Origin: Paenibacillus monticola
Lineage (GTDB): Bacteria > Bacillota > Bacilli > Paenibacillales > Paenibacillaceae
DNA length: 64,000 nucleotides
Direction: 5' to 3'
Assembly (NCBI RefSeq): GCF_009664975.1
Contig: NZ_WJXB01000001.1
Span: forward strand, 434,001-498,000
Position numbers and translations under genes: made by a program. Below are positions 17,990 to 27,179 of the stretch, piece by piece. How positions within the stretch are numbered: position 1 is the first letter of the stretch; every line of letters begins with the position of its first letter. The notes under the pieces were generated by a model. It did no database searches, was not told the origin of the DNA, and saw nothing but the letters and a program-made list of their open reading frames with translations.

Positions 17990-18840
17990 CTATCCCTTTT
18001 TCAAATACCGGTTGAGCTTCGGCATGGATTTGCTACAAAAGTGGTAGCTGAATCCGCCGATGGACTGCTTAAGCGCCCGGAAGGTGCATTTGATTTTGAA
18101 CCGGGCGGTGTAAAGTTCGATGATCTCGGTCGCCTCCAGGGTCAGATCGATGCTAGCTAGAATAGAGCATTGCCCGTTCAGCTTCACCAGCACAAACCGC
18201 TGTTCTTGGTATAATCTTTGGCCCCATAGCAAATCCAAACACAGGTAACTGACCGCTTCTTCTTTGCCACACATGCTCACGGTAGCGTAGCGTATTGAAG
18301 CACGGCGGTGCGGCTTTGAAACAGCTCGGCCAGCACTCCTTTGTCCCCCTCTTTTCCGGTGGCAACCCCGGCCTGTGGCAGGTGTACCAGGACGTTCATA
18401 GGCAACGGTATTGGACTTGGATTTGGTTACCAGATCCATCCGGGTGCTGCCGGATTGGTTCCATTGTTCAACCGCCGTAAAGCTGGGTCGATCAGGGGTA
18501 GACAGAACCATTTCTGGGACGTGCCCAACAGAAGGCGGATGGCGCCGAAACAGTGTCCGAAGAAATACGCTCCATTGGCGGAATTCTCCAATTCCTGATG
18601 GACCTTCTTGACTCCGGGCATTCGTTTGGCTTCCTTGCCTTGCATGCAGCCGTCACCCACCAAGACCACCTTGCCGTTACGGTACAACAGAAGCGCGTGA
18701 GCTCGCACAACCAAAAGCCAGATGGTGCGAAGGGCGTCTAGCGACCAGGCGGAGGAGCGAAACGGATAAATCCCGGATAATGGAGATGAGACCCAACTGG
18801 TCGGAACGCAGCATGAGGCCGATGATAACTGACAACGAAC
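17990..18840 (-). mobile_element. Degenerate DDE transposase (IS4/IS701-like remnant)
   Basis: At least two frames on the minus strand together resemble one transposase. The earlier one reads GKVVLVGDGCMQGKEAKRMP, then GVKKVHQELENSANGAYFFG and KWFCLPLID. The later one reads RFVLVKLNGQCSILASIDLT, then IIELYTARFKIKCTFRALKQ and IGGFSYHF. Frame breaks fall between these blocks near 18400-18500 and the N-terminus is missing. No terminal inverted repeats could be identified. The exact IS family is uncertain. Confidence 0.7.
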
Positions 18841-18887
18841 CAATGAAAAGCGCCTCTAAAATTGCGTCACACCGAACATAATTGATA

Positions 18888-18916
18888 TTGATTATCATTA
18901 TCAATTATGTTAATAT
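18888..18916 (+). promoter_or_regulatory. suf operon promoter with overlapping Fur box
   Basis: TTGATT (18888-18893), 17 bases, TAATAT (18911-18916) form a candidate promoter. The -35 box overlaps TGATTATCATTATCA (18889-18903), which matches the Fur consensus in 14 of 15 positions. Repression by Fe-Fur is the expected consequence. Confidence 0.65.
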
Positions 18917-18918
18917 AA

Positions 18919-18940
18919 TTTTGTTCATAGGTGAACAAAA
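18919..18940. promoter_or_regulatory. Palindromic operator, probably for the MarR-type regulator
   Basis: TTTTGTTCA and TGAACAAAA, perfect 9-base arms around a four-base centre, begin two bases after the -10 box. Size and position fit a MarR dimer site at the transcription start, so autoregulation of the operon is inferred. Confidence 0.55.
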
Positions 18941-19009
18941 AAGAAAAACAATCTATTGCTGACACTGAACTTGGTCTGCAACTACTACAAGAGAGGGGAG
19001 ATTGCGCAA

Positions 19010-19531
19010 TTGGAGTTTCAAAATCATTTTAAAGGTCATCTTTACGAGCAATATATGAGAATGTTGCATCTGAATGAGCTATATACTGAACAAGAATTTA
19101 ACTCGTTTCGGCAACAGGCCAGAAAGTACCAGATTGACATGCTCTCCAACAATATTACTAGTGTACACGTTATTGATTGCATTGGTGATTATGAACCGAT
19201 AAATCATACCGGGATTGTGGAGAAGATGGGGTTGTCCAAAGCTAGCATTACTAATATTAGTTCAAAGCTGCTGGAAATGGGCTTCATTATGAGAAGTCAA
19301 CTGAACAACAATCGTAAGGAGATTTACTTTAGTTTAACGGATAAGGGAAGACACGTTTATCATTTGCATAAAGAGCTGCACAAAGAAAAAGAAAGAAGGT
19401 TTTACCAATTCATTGAATCCTACTCAGAAGCTGAGCTGCAGACTATTGGAAAATTTATGAGTGATTTGGTGGTGCGTGCCGAAGAATACTCCGAAGGGAA
19501 GTTTACGATAAATGACGACATTAAAGATTGA
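19010..19531 (+). CDS. MarR-family regulator, first gene of the suf operon
   Basis: About 173 residues with a winged helix-turn-helix: INHTGIVEKMGLSKASITNI, then SSKLLEMGFIMRSQLNNNRK and EIYFSLTDKGRHVYHLHKEL. Flanking helices would form the dimer. TTG at 19010 is preferred because GAGGGGAG lies nine bases before it; a TTG at 18956 would need no visible ribosome site. The 3' end overlaps sufC by 20 bases. It lies directly behind a Fur box and a palindrome, so the operon appears to have two inputs, iron and an unknown MarR signal. A MarR gene heading a suf operon is unusual for Firmicutes, as far as I know. Confidence 0.85.
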   Translation: MEFQNHFKGHLYEQYMRMLHLNELYTEQEFNSFRQQARKYQIDMLSNNITSVHVIDCIGDYEPINHTGIVEKMGLSKASITNISSKLLEMGFIMRSQLNNNRKEIYFSLTDKGRHVYHLHKELHKEKERRFYQFIESYSEAELQTIGKFMSDLVVRAEEYSEGKFTINDDIKD

Positions 19532-20288
19532 GGAATTAAGATCCAAGATTGAAGGGAAAGAAATTTTAAAAGGGGTCACACTGGAGATTCATGGCGGAGA
19601 GATTCATGCGATTATGGGGCCTAATGGGACGGGAAAAAGTACGTTGGCTTCAGCTTTAATGGGCCATCCAAAATATGAGGTTACTGGCGGCAAGGTGACA
19701 TTGGACAATGAAGACCTTCTGGAGATGGAGGTGGATGAGCGTGCCCAGGCAGGCTTGTTCCTCGCTATGCAATACCCAAGTGAAATTGCCGGCGTGACCA
19801 ACTCGGACTTTCTCAGAAGTGCCATCAATGCACGGCGTGAAGAAGGCGATGAGATATCCTTAATCCGTTTTATCCGTGAAATGGAGAGCAAAATGAAGGG
19901 GCTGGAGATGAACCCGGAATTTGCGCATCGTTATTTGAATGAGGGATTCTCCGGCGGTGAAAAAAAGCGGAATGAGATTTTGCAAATGATTCTACTTGAA
20001 CCCAAGTTTGTGATCCTGGATGAAGTGGATTCCGGGCTTGATATTGATGCACTGCGTATTGTGGCTAATGGTGTAAATGAGATGCGTAGCCCGGATAGAG
20101 GCTTTTTAATCATCACCCATTATCAACGACTGTTGAATTATATTACCCCGGATTTTGTGCATGTCATGATGCAAGGCCGGATAGTTAAATCTGGCGGTCC
20201 GGAGCTTGCCCACCGTTTGGAGGCTGAAGGGTACGATTGGGTGAAGGAGGAGCTTGGGATTACTGATGAGACGGTAAGGGAAGTTTAA
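19512..20288 (+). CDS. sufC: Fe-S cluster assembly ATPase SufC
   Basis: 258-residue ABC-type ATPase of the SufBCD scaffold. Walker A GPNGTGKST, the SufC-typical MGHPKYEVTGG, the signature FSGGEKKRNEI and Walker B FVILDEVDSGLDIDAL are all intact, as is the H-loop LIITHYQRLLNYI. Translation is coupled to the preceding regulator by overlap. It provides energy for conformational change in SufB-SufD during cluster assembly. The sequence looks complete and functional. Confidence 0.95.
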   Translation: MTTLKIEELRSKIEGKEILKGVTLEIHGGEIHAIMGPNGTGKSTLASALMGHPKYEVTGGKVTLDNEDLLEMEVDERAQAGLFLAMQYPSEIAGVTNSDFLRSAINARREEGDEISLIRFIREMESKMKGLEMNPEFAHRYLNEGFSGGEKKRNEILQMILLEPKFVILDEVDSGLDIDALRIVANGVNEMRSPDRGFLIITHYQRLLNYITPDFVHVMMQGRIVKSGGPELAHRLEAEGYDWVKEELGITDETVREV

Positions 20289-20311
20289 GAGCCGGAGAGG
20301 AGGAACAGCAC

Positions 20312-21619
20312 GTGGATATACAAGCTAGAGTTTCAATGAATGTGGACGATTTACGCGCATGGTCAAGCGCTAAGGATGAACCTCGTTGGCTGATTGAACG
20401 CCGCGTTCACGCACTCGAACTGGCAGGGACGCTGGAGTTGCCTAAAGTGGAGAAAATCAAGCTTGAAAAATGGGATATCTACGAAAGTGGAGATTACAAA
20501 GCTGAGAATGCGTGGTCAGGTTTGGAAGATGCGCCGGAGGTTGTTCGAGGTTTGGTTGCTTCTCCAGTGAAAGGCGGACTAATCGTTCAGTTCAATTCGG
20601 ATGTAGTGTATACGAAATTGTCCGAGAGCTTAGCCGTCCAAGGAGTAATTTTAACGGACCTGCATACTGCGGCAAAAGAGCATGAGGAGTTGGTTAAACG
20701 TTATCTCTTTCAGGCAGTGAAGCCGGAAGAGCATAGTTTATCTGCTGCACACAGTGCCTTATGGAGTGGTGGCGTTTTTCTATATGTCCCGGACGGTGTA
20801 GAGGTTGAAGCGCCCATTCAAGCGATCTTTCTTAACGATACAAGCGGTGTGCGTTTTGCTCCACACATCTTAATTGTGGCAGGGAGCAACAGCAAGATCA
20901 GCTATGTGGATCATTGTATATCGAGCAGAGATGATATCAAGGTTTTACATAACGGTGTGGTAGAGGTATTTGTAGGTGTAGGTTCCAAGGTGCAGGTCGC
21001 TTCTGTTCATCAGCTTGCTACAGCAACAACGGACTTCACCCAGCGGCGTGCGGTTGTGCTTGCGGATGGAGGTGTAGAATGGATTGTCGGCGAGATGAAT
21101 AATGGCTATACCGCCAGTGATACCAAGACATTACTCCAGGGCAACGGGTCCATCTCTGACGCTAAGGTGATTGCGATTGGCTCTGGGGACCAGAAATTGA
21201 GTTGTACTACGCAAGCCCAGCATTTTGGCAGAAGCTCGGTGAGCCAAATGATCACACGCGCAGTAATGCGTGAAGAAGCTACAGCCATTATCAACGGGAT
21301 TACAAAAATTGAAAAAGGTGCAACCCATTGTGATGGTCAGCAAACAGAACGTGTGCTTATGTTAAGTCCTAAAGCGCGCGGCGATGCCAATCCGATCCTG
21401 CTGATAGATGAGGATGATGTAACCGCCGGTCATGCTGCATCCGTGGGGCAAGTAAATGCGGAACAAATCTATTATCTAATGTCGCGCGGGATATCACGGA
21501 GTGAAGCCGAATATCTTGTTATTTTCGGATTCCTCGCTCCTGTCATTTCGGAGATCCCGCTGGAGGGAGTGCGCAGCCACCTGCAGGATGTAGTGGAGAA
21601 AAAGCTTGGCAGATCATAG
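20312..21619 (+). CDS. sufD: Fe-S cluster assembly protein SufD
   Basis: 435 residues, a beta-helix scaffold subunit. The C-terminal family block is present: THCDGQQTERVLMLSPKARG, then LLIDEDDVTAGHAASVGQVN and YYLMSRGISRSEAEYLVIFGF, including the expected conserved His. The start is GTG at 20312 behind AGGAGGAAC. It follows sufC by 23 bases and precedes sufB, unlike the standard Firmicute sufCDSUB, in which a desulfurase gene and sufU separate sufD from sufB. Forms the SufBC2D complex with its neighbours. Confidence 0.95.
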   Translation: MDIQARVSMNVDDLRAWSSAKDEPRWLIERRVHALELAGTLELPKVEKIKLEKWDIYESGDYKAENAWSGLEDAPEVVRGLVASPVKGGLIVQFNSDVVYTKLSESLAVQGVILTDLHTAAKEHEELVKRYLFQAVKPEEHSLSAAHSALWSGGVFLYVPDGVEVEAPIQAIFLNDTSGVRFAPHILIVAGSNSKISYVDHCISSRDDIKVLHNGVVEVFVGVGSKVQVASVHQLATATTDFTQRRAVVLADGGVEWIVGEMNNGYTASDTKTLLQGNGSISDAKVIAIGSGDQKLSCTTQAQHFGRSSVSQMITRAVMREEATAIINGITKIEKGATHCDGQQTERVLMLSPKARGDANPILLIDEDDVTAGHAASVGQVNAEQIYYLMSRGISRSEAEYLVIFGFLAPVISEIPLEGVRSHLQDVVEKKLGRS

Positions 21620-21672
21620 GGAATCAGAGCCAATCAAAGTGAGTCTTATGAAGGTTAAAAGGAGTGATACTA

Positions 21673-23070
21673 ATGGCTAAAAAAGCGCCGGATATGGGCG
21701 AATATAAATATGGGTTTCGCGACGAGCACCAGTCTATTTTTCAATCTGGAAAAGGTCTGACTGAAGATATCGTCCGGGAAATTTCCCGAATCAAGGAAGA
21801 GCCGGAGTGGATGCTCGATTTTCGGCTGAAAGCTTTGGATCAATTCTACAAAATGCCGATGCCTCAATGGGGAGCGGATTTGGCCGGGCTAAATCTTGAT
21901 GACATCCAATATTACGTTCGCCCTTCTGAAAAACAGGGAAAGACCTGGGAGGAGGTTCCTTCCGAGATCAAAGCAACCTTTGACAAGCTGGGGATTCCTG
22001 AAGCGGAGCAAAAGTTCCTGGCGGGCGTATCCGTTCAATACGAGTCGGAAGTAATCTATCACAGTATGCGGAAAGAACTGGAGGACCAGGGCGTTATTTT
22101 CCTTGATACGGATACTGCATTAAAGCAATACCCCGAAGTGTTTAAGCAATATTTTGGAACGATCATCCCTCCCGCCGACAATAAATTTGCGGCGCTTAAC
22201 AGTGCGGTTTGGTCAGGCGGCAGCTTTGTATACATTCCGAGGGGCGTTCAATGTGAGGTTCCAATACAAGGGTATTTCCGTATTAATTCTGAAAATATGG
22301 GCCAATTCGAGCGGACATTAATTATTGCCGAAGAGGGCAGCTTTGTCCATTATGTTGAAGGATGTACAGCACCTATTTATAGTACCAGTTCTCTGCATAG
22401 CGGAGTTATTGAAATTATTTGCCAGAAAGATTCCCGTGTCCGTTACACGACAATCCAGAATTGGGCTCCTAATATCTACAACCTGGTAACCCAAAGGGCT
22501 GTGGTAGAGGAAAATGCCACAATGGAATGGGTGGACGGCAACATCGGCTCCAAGGTAACCATGAAGTATCCGGCTGTAATATTGAAAGGACGGGGAGCCA
22601 AGGGGTCCATCCTGTCTATTGCCGTAGCCGGTAAAGGTCAGCATCAAGATGCCGGCGCGAAGGTAATTCACCTAGCTCCCGAGACAACATCTACGATTAT
22701 ATCCAAATCCATCAGCAAGCAGGGCGGCAAAGTAAACTATCGGGGATTGTCAAGCTTCAGCCGCGATTCCGCAGGATCCAAGTCCAATATTAAGTGTGAT
22801 ACGTTGATTTTGGACAACCTGTCATCATCAGATACTATTCCGTACAATGAAATTAAAAACGATCAGATTACTTTGGAGCACGAGGCAACAGTATCCAAAG
22901 TGTCCGAGGAACAATTGTTTTACTTAAGGAGCCGCGGGCTTACAGAACAAGATGCCACACAAATGATTGTAATGGGCTTTATTGAGCCGTTTACCAAAGA
23001 ATTGCCGATGGAATATGCCGTTGAAATGAATCGGCTGATTCAATTTGAGATGGAAGGCAGCATCGGTTGA
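21673..23070 (+). CDS. sufB: Fe-S cluster assembly protein SufB
   Basis: 466-residue scaffold subunit of SufBC2D. Typical segments are [71 protein letters not shown] and [12 protein letters not shown]. The Cys in IKCDTLIL is in the position expected for the cluster-building residue. ATG at 21673 lies eight bases after AAAGGAG; GTG at 21664 would be inside that site. No sufS or sufU homologue follows, so sulfur must come from a desulfurase encoded elsewhere. Confidence 0.95.
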   Translation: MAKKAPDMGEYKYGFRDEHQSIFQSGKGLTEDIVREISRIKEEPEWMLDFRLKALDQFYKMPMPQWGADLAGLNLDDIQYYVRPSEKQGKTWEEVPSEIKATFDKLGIPEAEQKFLAGVSVQYESEVIYHSMRKELEDQGVIFLDTDTALKQYPEVFKQYFGTIIPPADNKFAALNSAVWSGGSFVYIPRGVQCEVPIQGYFRINSENMGQFERTLIIAEEGSFVHYVEGCTAPIYSTSSLHSGVIEIICQKDSRVRYTTIQNWAPNIYNLVTQRAVVEENATMEWVDGNIGSKVTMKYPAVILKGRGAKGSILSIAVAGKGQHQDAGAKVIHLAPETTSTIISKSISKQGGKVNYRGLSSFSRDSAGSKSNIKCDTLILDNLSSSDTIPYNEIKNDQITLEHEATVSKVSEEQLFYLRSRGLTEQDATQMIVMGFIEPFTKELPMEYAVEMNRLIQFEMEGSIG

Positions 23071-23129
23071 TTCATTAATTTAAAAGATCAAACTTTTATC
23101 ACTCTTTAAAGAAGTACGAGGTGTTGGTA

Positions 23130-23342
23130 ATGAAGAAAAATAATTCGGACAATTCAGAACTAGCTCAAATTACCCGAGAGATACGGAAACTTCAGTTCTA
23201 CTTCAATATGCTGTCAGGATTGAGCGCAAGTTGTGGTGTGATGATACCTTTAGACTCTATTTATACGCTTATAAGGGAACTTTCGGATCAAGAGGCCAGT
23301 CTTAGGCAAAAAGCAAAGGATCACTCAGACTATCTAGGGTGA
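23130..23342 (+). CDS. Small protein of unknown function in the suf operon
   Basis: About 70 residues, charged and mostly helical ([20 protein letters not shown], then [20 protein letters not shown]), with one Cys and a possible short coiled coil. ATG at 23130 is preceded by GAGGTG. I recognise no family. Its place between sufB and nfu, with 59 and 49 base gaps, suggests a role in cluster assembly or regulation, but that is only context. Confidence 0.6.
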   Translation: MKKNNSDNSELAQITREIRKLQFYFNMLSGLSASCGVMIPLDSIYTLIRELSDQEASLRQKAKDHSDYLG

Positions 23343-23391
23343 AAAAAGGCTTAAATTGACTGTTGGTAAAACAATGAGAGGAGCTGAAATA

Positions 23392-23631
23392 ATGGAAAAT
23401 GATGGAATTTTATTCGGTGAAGTATCGGAAGTGCTTCTCAAACTACGTCCTTTCTTATTGCGTGACGGTGGAGATGCTGAACTGGTCGAGGTTGAGAACG
23501 GGATAGCCAAATTAAGATTTTTGGGAGCTTGCAACGGTTGCCCAAGTGCTACGATTACGTTAAAGGCTGCTATTGAGCGCGCAATTCTTGAGGAAATCGA
23601 TGATATTAAAGAAGTTGTACAAGTATTCTAA
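23392..23631 (+). CDS. NifU C-terminal-domain Fe-S carrier (Nfu)
   Basis: 79 residues forming a stand-alone Nfu domain: [21 protein letters not shown], and the CxxC cluster site in [20 protein letters not shown]. Dimers of such proteins hold a 4Fe-4S cluster and hand it to apoproteins. ATG at 23392 follows AGAGGAG; an in-frame start 36 bases earlier is not needed. Last gene of the suf operon; no clear terminator follows within 60 bases. Confidence 0.9.
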   Translation: MENDGILFGEVSEVLLKLRPFLLRDGGDAELVEVENGIAKLRFLGACNGCPSATITLKAAIERAILEEIDDIKEVVQVF

Positions 23632-23869
23632 ATTCTTTTTAACAGAAACGAATTTAAAAACATTCTTAAGATAACGATCTATAGAATTAGCAAAGAGGCT
23701 GTTATACAAAAACCCGCATAGAAGGTGTTGGAAAGGAACTCTTCATGGGTTCCTTTTTCAATAAACATACCGTTCTTCATCATGAGGATGACATCCGCAG
23801 AATTTTATCGTGGAAAGCCGATGAGCAATAACAGGAATCAAAAAGTACGAATGATTTTAGGAGGAAAAA

Positions 23870-24717
23870 ATGCCGAATCAAATAAAGAAAGAAAAAACAA
23901 GCAGCTACTGCATGACTGATAATTTTAGGTATTATTGTCATTGCAGCTAATTTACGTGCACCTTTAACCTCAGTCGGTTCTTTAGTTAGTCTTATACGGA
24001 TGACATTCATATTTCAAATACTCTGGCAGGCTTGATTACGACGGTACCATTGCTTGTTTTTTGACTTATTATCGCCTCTTGTTCCTAAACTGGGGAGGAG
24101 TTTTGGAGTAGAACTCATCATTTTGATTGCCCTCATATTATTAATCGTTGGCCTTGTAATACGTTCTTTATCAGGGGCAGCAGATCTATATATTGGGACA
24201 GCAATACTTGGATTTGCAATTGCAGTTTGTGATGTATTATTACCAAGCATAATCAAACGTGATTTCCCAAATAAAGTAGGCACCATGACAGGTGTATATT
24301 CTATTTCAATGAACTTATGTGGAGCAATCACTTCAGGAATCAGTGTACCATTAGCAGTTGAAGCAGGATTTAAATGGCAAGGGGCGTTGGGGATTTGGGG
24401 GATCCTATGCTTTGTTTCCATCCTCTGTTGGTTACCGCAGTTAAGAAATCAAACGAAGCAAACAACCAATTCTGGTCAGCAAACGGCTAAGAGAGATGTG
24501 AATGTTTGGCGTTCATCGCTTGCTTGGCGTTTATGGGCATTCAATCCATGATATTCTATGTGCTGATCGCATGGTTACCTGAAATTTTAGATGAGCAGGG
24601 AATTGACTCAAGCCAATCAGGATGGTATCTCTTGATCATGCAACTATCTCTTCTTCCATTTACCTTTATTGTGCCCGTAGTTGCTGGCCGCATGTTTAGC
24701 CAACGATCGTTGAATTG
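23870..24717 (+). pseudogene. Second CynX/NimT MFS transporter, multiply frameshifted
   Basis: ATG at 23870 with TAGGAGG opens a frame that breaks within 50 bases, then continues in other frames as IIVIAANLRAPLTSVGSLVS, HISNTLAGLITTVPLL, SPLVPKLGRSFGVELIILIA, GVYSISMNLCGAITSGISVP and MGIQSMIFYVLIAWLPEILD. An in-frame stop and at least three frameshifts are visible, and the last third of the protein is absent. It is a paralogue of the intact gene at 14357-15598 in opposite orientation. Confidence 0.85.
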
Positions 24718-24855
24718 ATTCTTTTGTAGCCTTAGGTTTACTGGTAGCCTTAGGTTTAGTCGTTGTAGCAGGACTCGTAGTTGAAGAGGGTTTCTTAGTA
24801 GCTGCAGGTACGAAAGAAACTTTAAAAATGAATTAATTGCGTTTTTTTTCTTTTT

Positions 24856-24935
24856 CGATATTCGATGAGCACGCTTTAATAATTGTGGAGGATCAAAAGA
24901 TCTGTGATCCATTTGGTAATTTCGTAGAGGTTTGA
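24856..24935 (+). pseudogene. Possible VOC/glyoxalase-family C-terminal remnant
   Basis: A short frame ends in ICDPFGNFVEV, the usual ending of vicinal-oxygen-chelate proteins. Nothing upstream belongs to it. Very short, so the assignment is weak. Confidence 0.25.
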
Positions 24936-25001
24936 TAGTCCAAATTCCAAAGGTAAATGTTATTTCTCCAAGTGATGAAGGGAATTATGGGGAGAGATTG
25001 G

Positions 25002-25184
25002 ATGCTGTTTGAAATTACTAATGAGATGGAAAAGAAGATAAAGGAATGTGATTCATGCAAGGCGGTTGATGTAACAGGAGCAAAGTTCTCCTATATATTC
25101 ACTCCCACTAGTCTTGGCTTGGTTATTTTTGTACAGTGCGATATCTGTAATAGACAATTGAATCTAACAGAAGCTTGGGATTAA
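25002..25184 (+). CDS. Small two-CxxC protein, unknown function
   Basis: About 60 residues with two CxxC knuckles (KECDSCKAV and VQCDICNRQL) separated by about 30 residues, suggesting a small zinc ribbon. ATG at 25002 lies behind GGGGAGAG; in-frame ATG codons occur upstream to 24957. I recognise no family. It is the only plausible intact gene between the broken MFS copy and the integrase remnant. Confidence 0.5.
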   Translation: MLFEITNEMEKKIKECDSCKAVDVTGAKFSYIFTPTSLGLVIFVQCDICNRQLNLTEAWD

Positions 25185-25193
25185 TAGTTATTT

Positions 25194-25243
25194 AAGAAGC
25201 CTTTTGAAATCGAATTTAATTCGATGTATAGAGTGCTTTTTTA
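25194..25243 (+). terminator. Terminator-like hairpin after the CxxC protein
   Basis: Contains a perfect 8-1-8 palindrome ATCGAATT-T-AATTCGAT (25209-25225) with outer AAGC/GCTT pairing and a TTTTTT run at its end. Confidence 0.5.
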
Positions 25244-26134
25244 AAATCAATTTTATTGGAGCATACACAAGTCGAAGTTTACTTGCCACTGAATTTTATC
25301 ACAAGAGTTAGTCTCAATACTCGACCATGAGTTATTCAAACTCATCATAACGTTGATAAAAAGCGCATGTACATTTAAAAATGATGAAACTGCGCTGTAA
25401 GCTAAGTTAAAGACATGATTAGCAATGCTTGCAAAATGTATAACAAGGCACTAACTGTATGCAGTAATGAGCTAAATACGTCAGTATATTACTTAATTTC
25501 TACTCTTGAAGTGCTGCTTAAAATGGAAGAGATAATAGACTATAAAGATGTAAAGGGCGATATGAATAAGTTTTTTTGAGTTTGCAAGGCTTATTCAAGC
25601 GATGAAAAAGATATGATAGGAACTACATGAAGTATCTTTACGGAACTGTCAGGTCAGGACACTTTCATTCTGGCGAGTTTAGATTTCTTGAAAACACCGT
25701 CCTATTGAATCAATCACTGAGCAATGATTTTGTCGATGCCCGAAACGATTACTTAACAGCAAAAATGCTGCTTATAAGAGAAGTCTTTGTCAATTGGATT
25801 GAGAGAAATATAATATCGCTTGCTTAATAGCAAGGTGATGAAATCAGGGGATATGAAATAAGAACAACGGATAGTAGCGTAAAGGCTTTTTATATGAAAG
25901 AGGTACTGAGAAAATCAGTACCTCTTTACCTATCTCCGAGAGGGTATATTCTTCTTCATTATCAATATCCAAAAATTCTTCCATATAGGCAAATTGAAGC
26001 ATAGTCGACAGACTCTCTTGTCAACCCTATTATATTGTAAGATCAGTAGTACTTAAAACCACTACTAGACTCCGATTGAGGAGGCAAAGAATATTACAGA
26101 GTAGTTACTACCAGGGGGTTGAGGGAATAGCTCT
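25244..26134. other. AT-rich non-coding or eroded stretch
   Basis: About 890 bases without a recognisable gene. A 66-codon frame at 25627-25827 (MKYLYGTVRSGHFHSGEFRF...) has no family features or ribosome site. A perfect 13-base stem AAAGAGGTACTGA / TCAGTACCTCTTT with a GAAAA loop at 25897-25927 is a likely terminator whose gene has gone. Base composition is more AT-rich than the flanks. Confidence 0.5.
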
Positions 26135-26500
26135 ATTTTAAATTTGGGTTCAATTTGTTGAATTTATTCGCAGTTTCTCGGCTTAGTGATTTTGAAACAT
26201 GAGTATAAAGATCTGCGGTGACTTGTTGTTTTGAATGCCCTAAGCGCTCTTGAATAGCTTTCATAGATACATCATCCTCCAATAAAATTGTCGCACAACT
26301 GTGTCTTAGGTCATGAAAACGAATGTACTTAAATCCATGCTATTCTACGAAGTTTTTCCACCATTTACTTGGTTGTGTGTGATAAATAGCTTTTCCAAAC
26401 CCGGCATGAAAAACGTAATTCTTATCCCCACCGAGCCACTTATCTCCTAATGCGGCACGTTCTTTTTCACAATTTCCCTTGTGGATTGCGAGATTTCTTG
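26135..26500 (-). pseudogene. Tyrosine recombinase (phage/ICE integrase) C-terminal remnant
   Basis: The minus strand encodes the end of an integrase: FKYIRFHDLRHSCATILLED, then SMKAIQERLGHSKQQVTADL and YTHVSKSLSRETANKF. It retains the HxLRH box, the GH and the catalytic Tyr. An in-frame TAG (about 26337) interrupts it just before HGFKYIRF, a frameshift occurs further upstream (STREIVKK / ERAALGDKW), and the DNA-binding N-terminus is missing. It is inactive. With two phage-type regulators alongside, it marks the scar of an integrated element. Confidence 0.85.
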
Positions 26501-26507
26501 CTTCTTT

Positions 26508-27143
26508 TTAATGTCCAGTCGATCCCGTAAATGCGCCTGCATATTTGGGATAGAGCAGCCTTATGCAATCAGGGCAGATATCATGTGTGAATTGCATGGA
26601 GAGATGTTGCTGCAAGAAATGCTCAATCGTGTCCCACTCCTCTTTAGCGTTGCGAATGGATTTACAGGAAGCGCAGATAGGGATGAGCTTGTGTGAATGC
26701 TTACGTGAAGCGCTGGGGGGTCTGAATGCTGTCAGAGTTCGTTGTTCTTTAACAGCTCCAGCATCGAATAGGGAAATGACAAGGAGTTCTCTTGCTGAGG
26801 GAACACCTGAGATGAGAGGGAAGATTTCAGACCGGAATCTTCTGAGCCCCTTATTAGTAGGCATGGAGAATTCTGAGCTAAATACCAGTCGTTCTCCTTG
26901 AAGGATAGACTGCAAGGACTGGCGTAGTACTGCGATAGGAGTGGGCTCTGTAATTAGCTCTTGCAAGAGCTCAAAGCAATTAACTCCAACCCACTCCTTC
27001 AGCGGAGAAAGACCGTATTCCTTCCGGTATGCTCTCCACCTATTGTTGGTGTATAGAATGATTCCGGAACTGTTGATAAGCAGGACGTTTTGTGACAGAG
27101 TATCAAAATAATTGGTGATAGAAGTGGATAAGCTTTCTGGCAA
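26508..27143 (-). CDS. PAS-domain protein with C-terminal ICASCK cysteine motif
   Basis: 211 residues. A PAS fold (NVLLINSSGIILYTNNRWRA) is followed by the characteristic C-terminal module IPICASCKSIRN ... EHFLQQHLSMQFTHDICPDC, known from many bacterial PAS and response-regulator proteins and probably metal-binding through its four Cys. No output enzyme domain is present, so it may act by protein contact. The TTG start at 27143 has AAGGAGCG about eight bases upstream. It follows the small HTH gene at 27180 on the same strand. Function unknown; intact. Confidence 0.75.
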   Translation of the reverse strand: MPESLSTSITNYFDTLSQNVLLINSSGIILYTNNRWRAYRKEYGLSPLKEWVGVNCFELLQELITEPTPIAVLRQSLQSILQGERLVFSSEFSMPTNKGLRRFRSEIFPLISGVPSARELLVISLFDAGAVKEQRTLTAFRPPSASRKHSHKLIPICASCKSIRNAKEEWDTIEHFLQQHLSMQFTHDICPDCIRLLYPKYAGAFTGSTGH

Positions 27144-27179
27144 AGGTTATCGCTCCTTGTGATCAATCAGGATGGAATG

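Noticed and set aside
24726..24758. Tandem 18-base repeat containing GTAGCCTTAGGTTTA twice
   Set aside because: Two copies only, in eroded sequence after the MFS pseudogene; no CRISPR-like spacing or wider array.
25627..25827. 66-codon plus-strand frame in the AT-rich spacer
   Set aside because: No ribosome site or recognisable domain; listed within the spacer note rather than as a gene.
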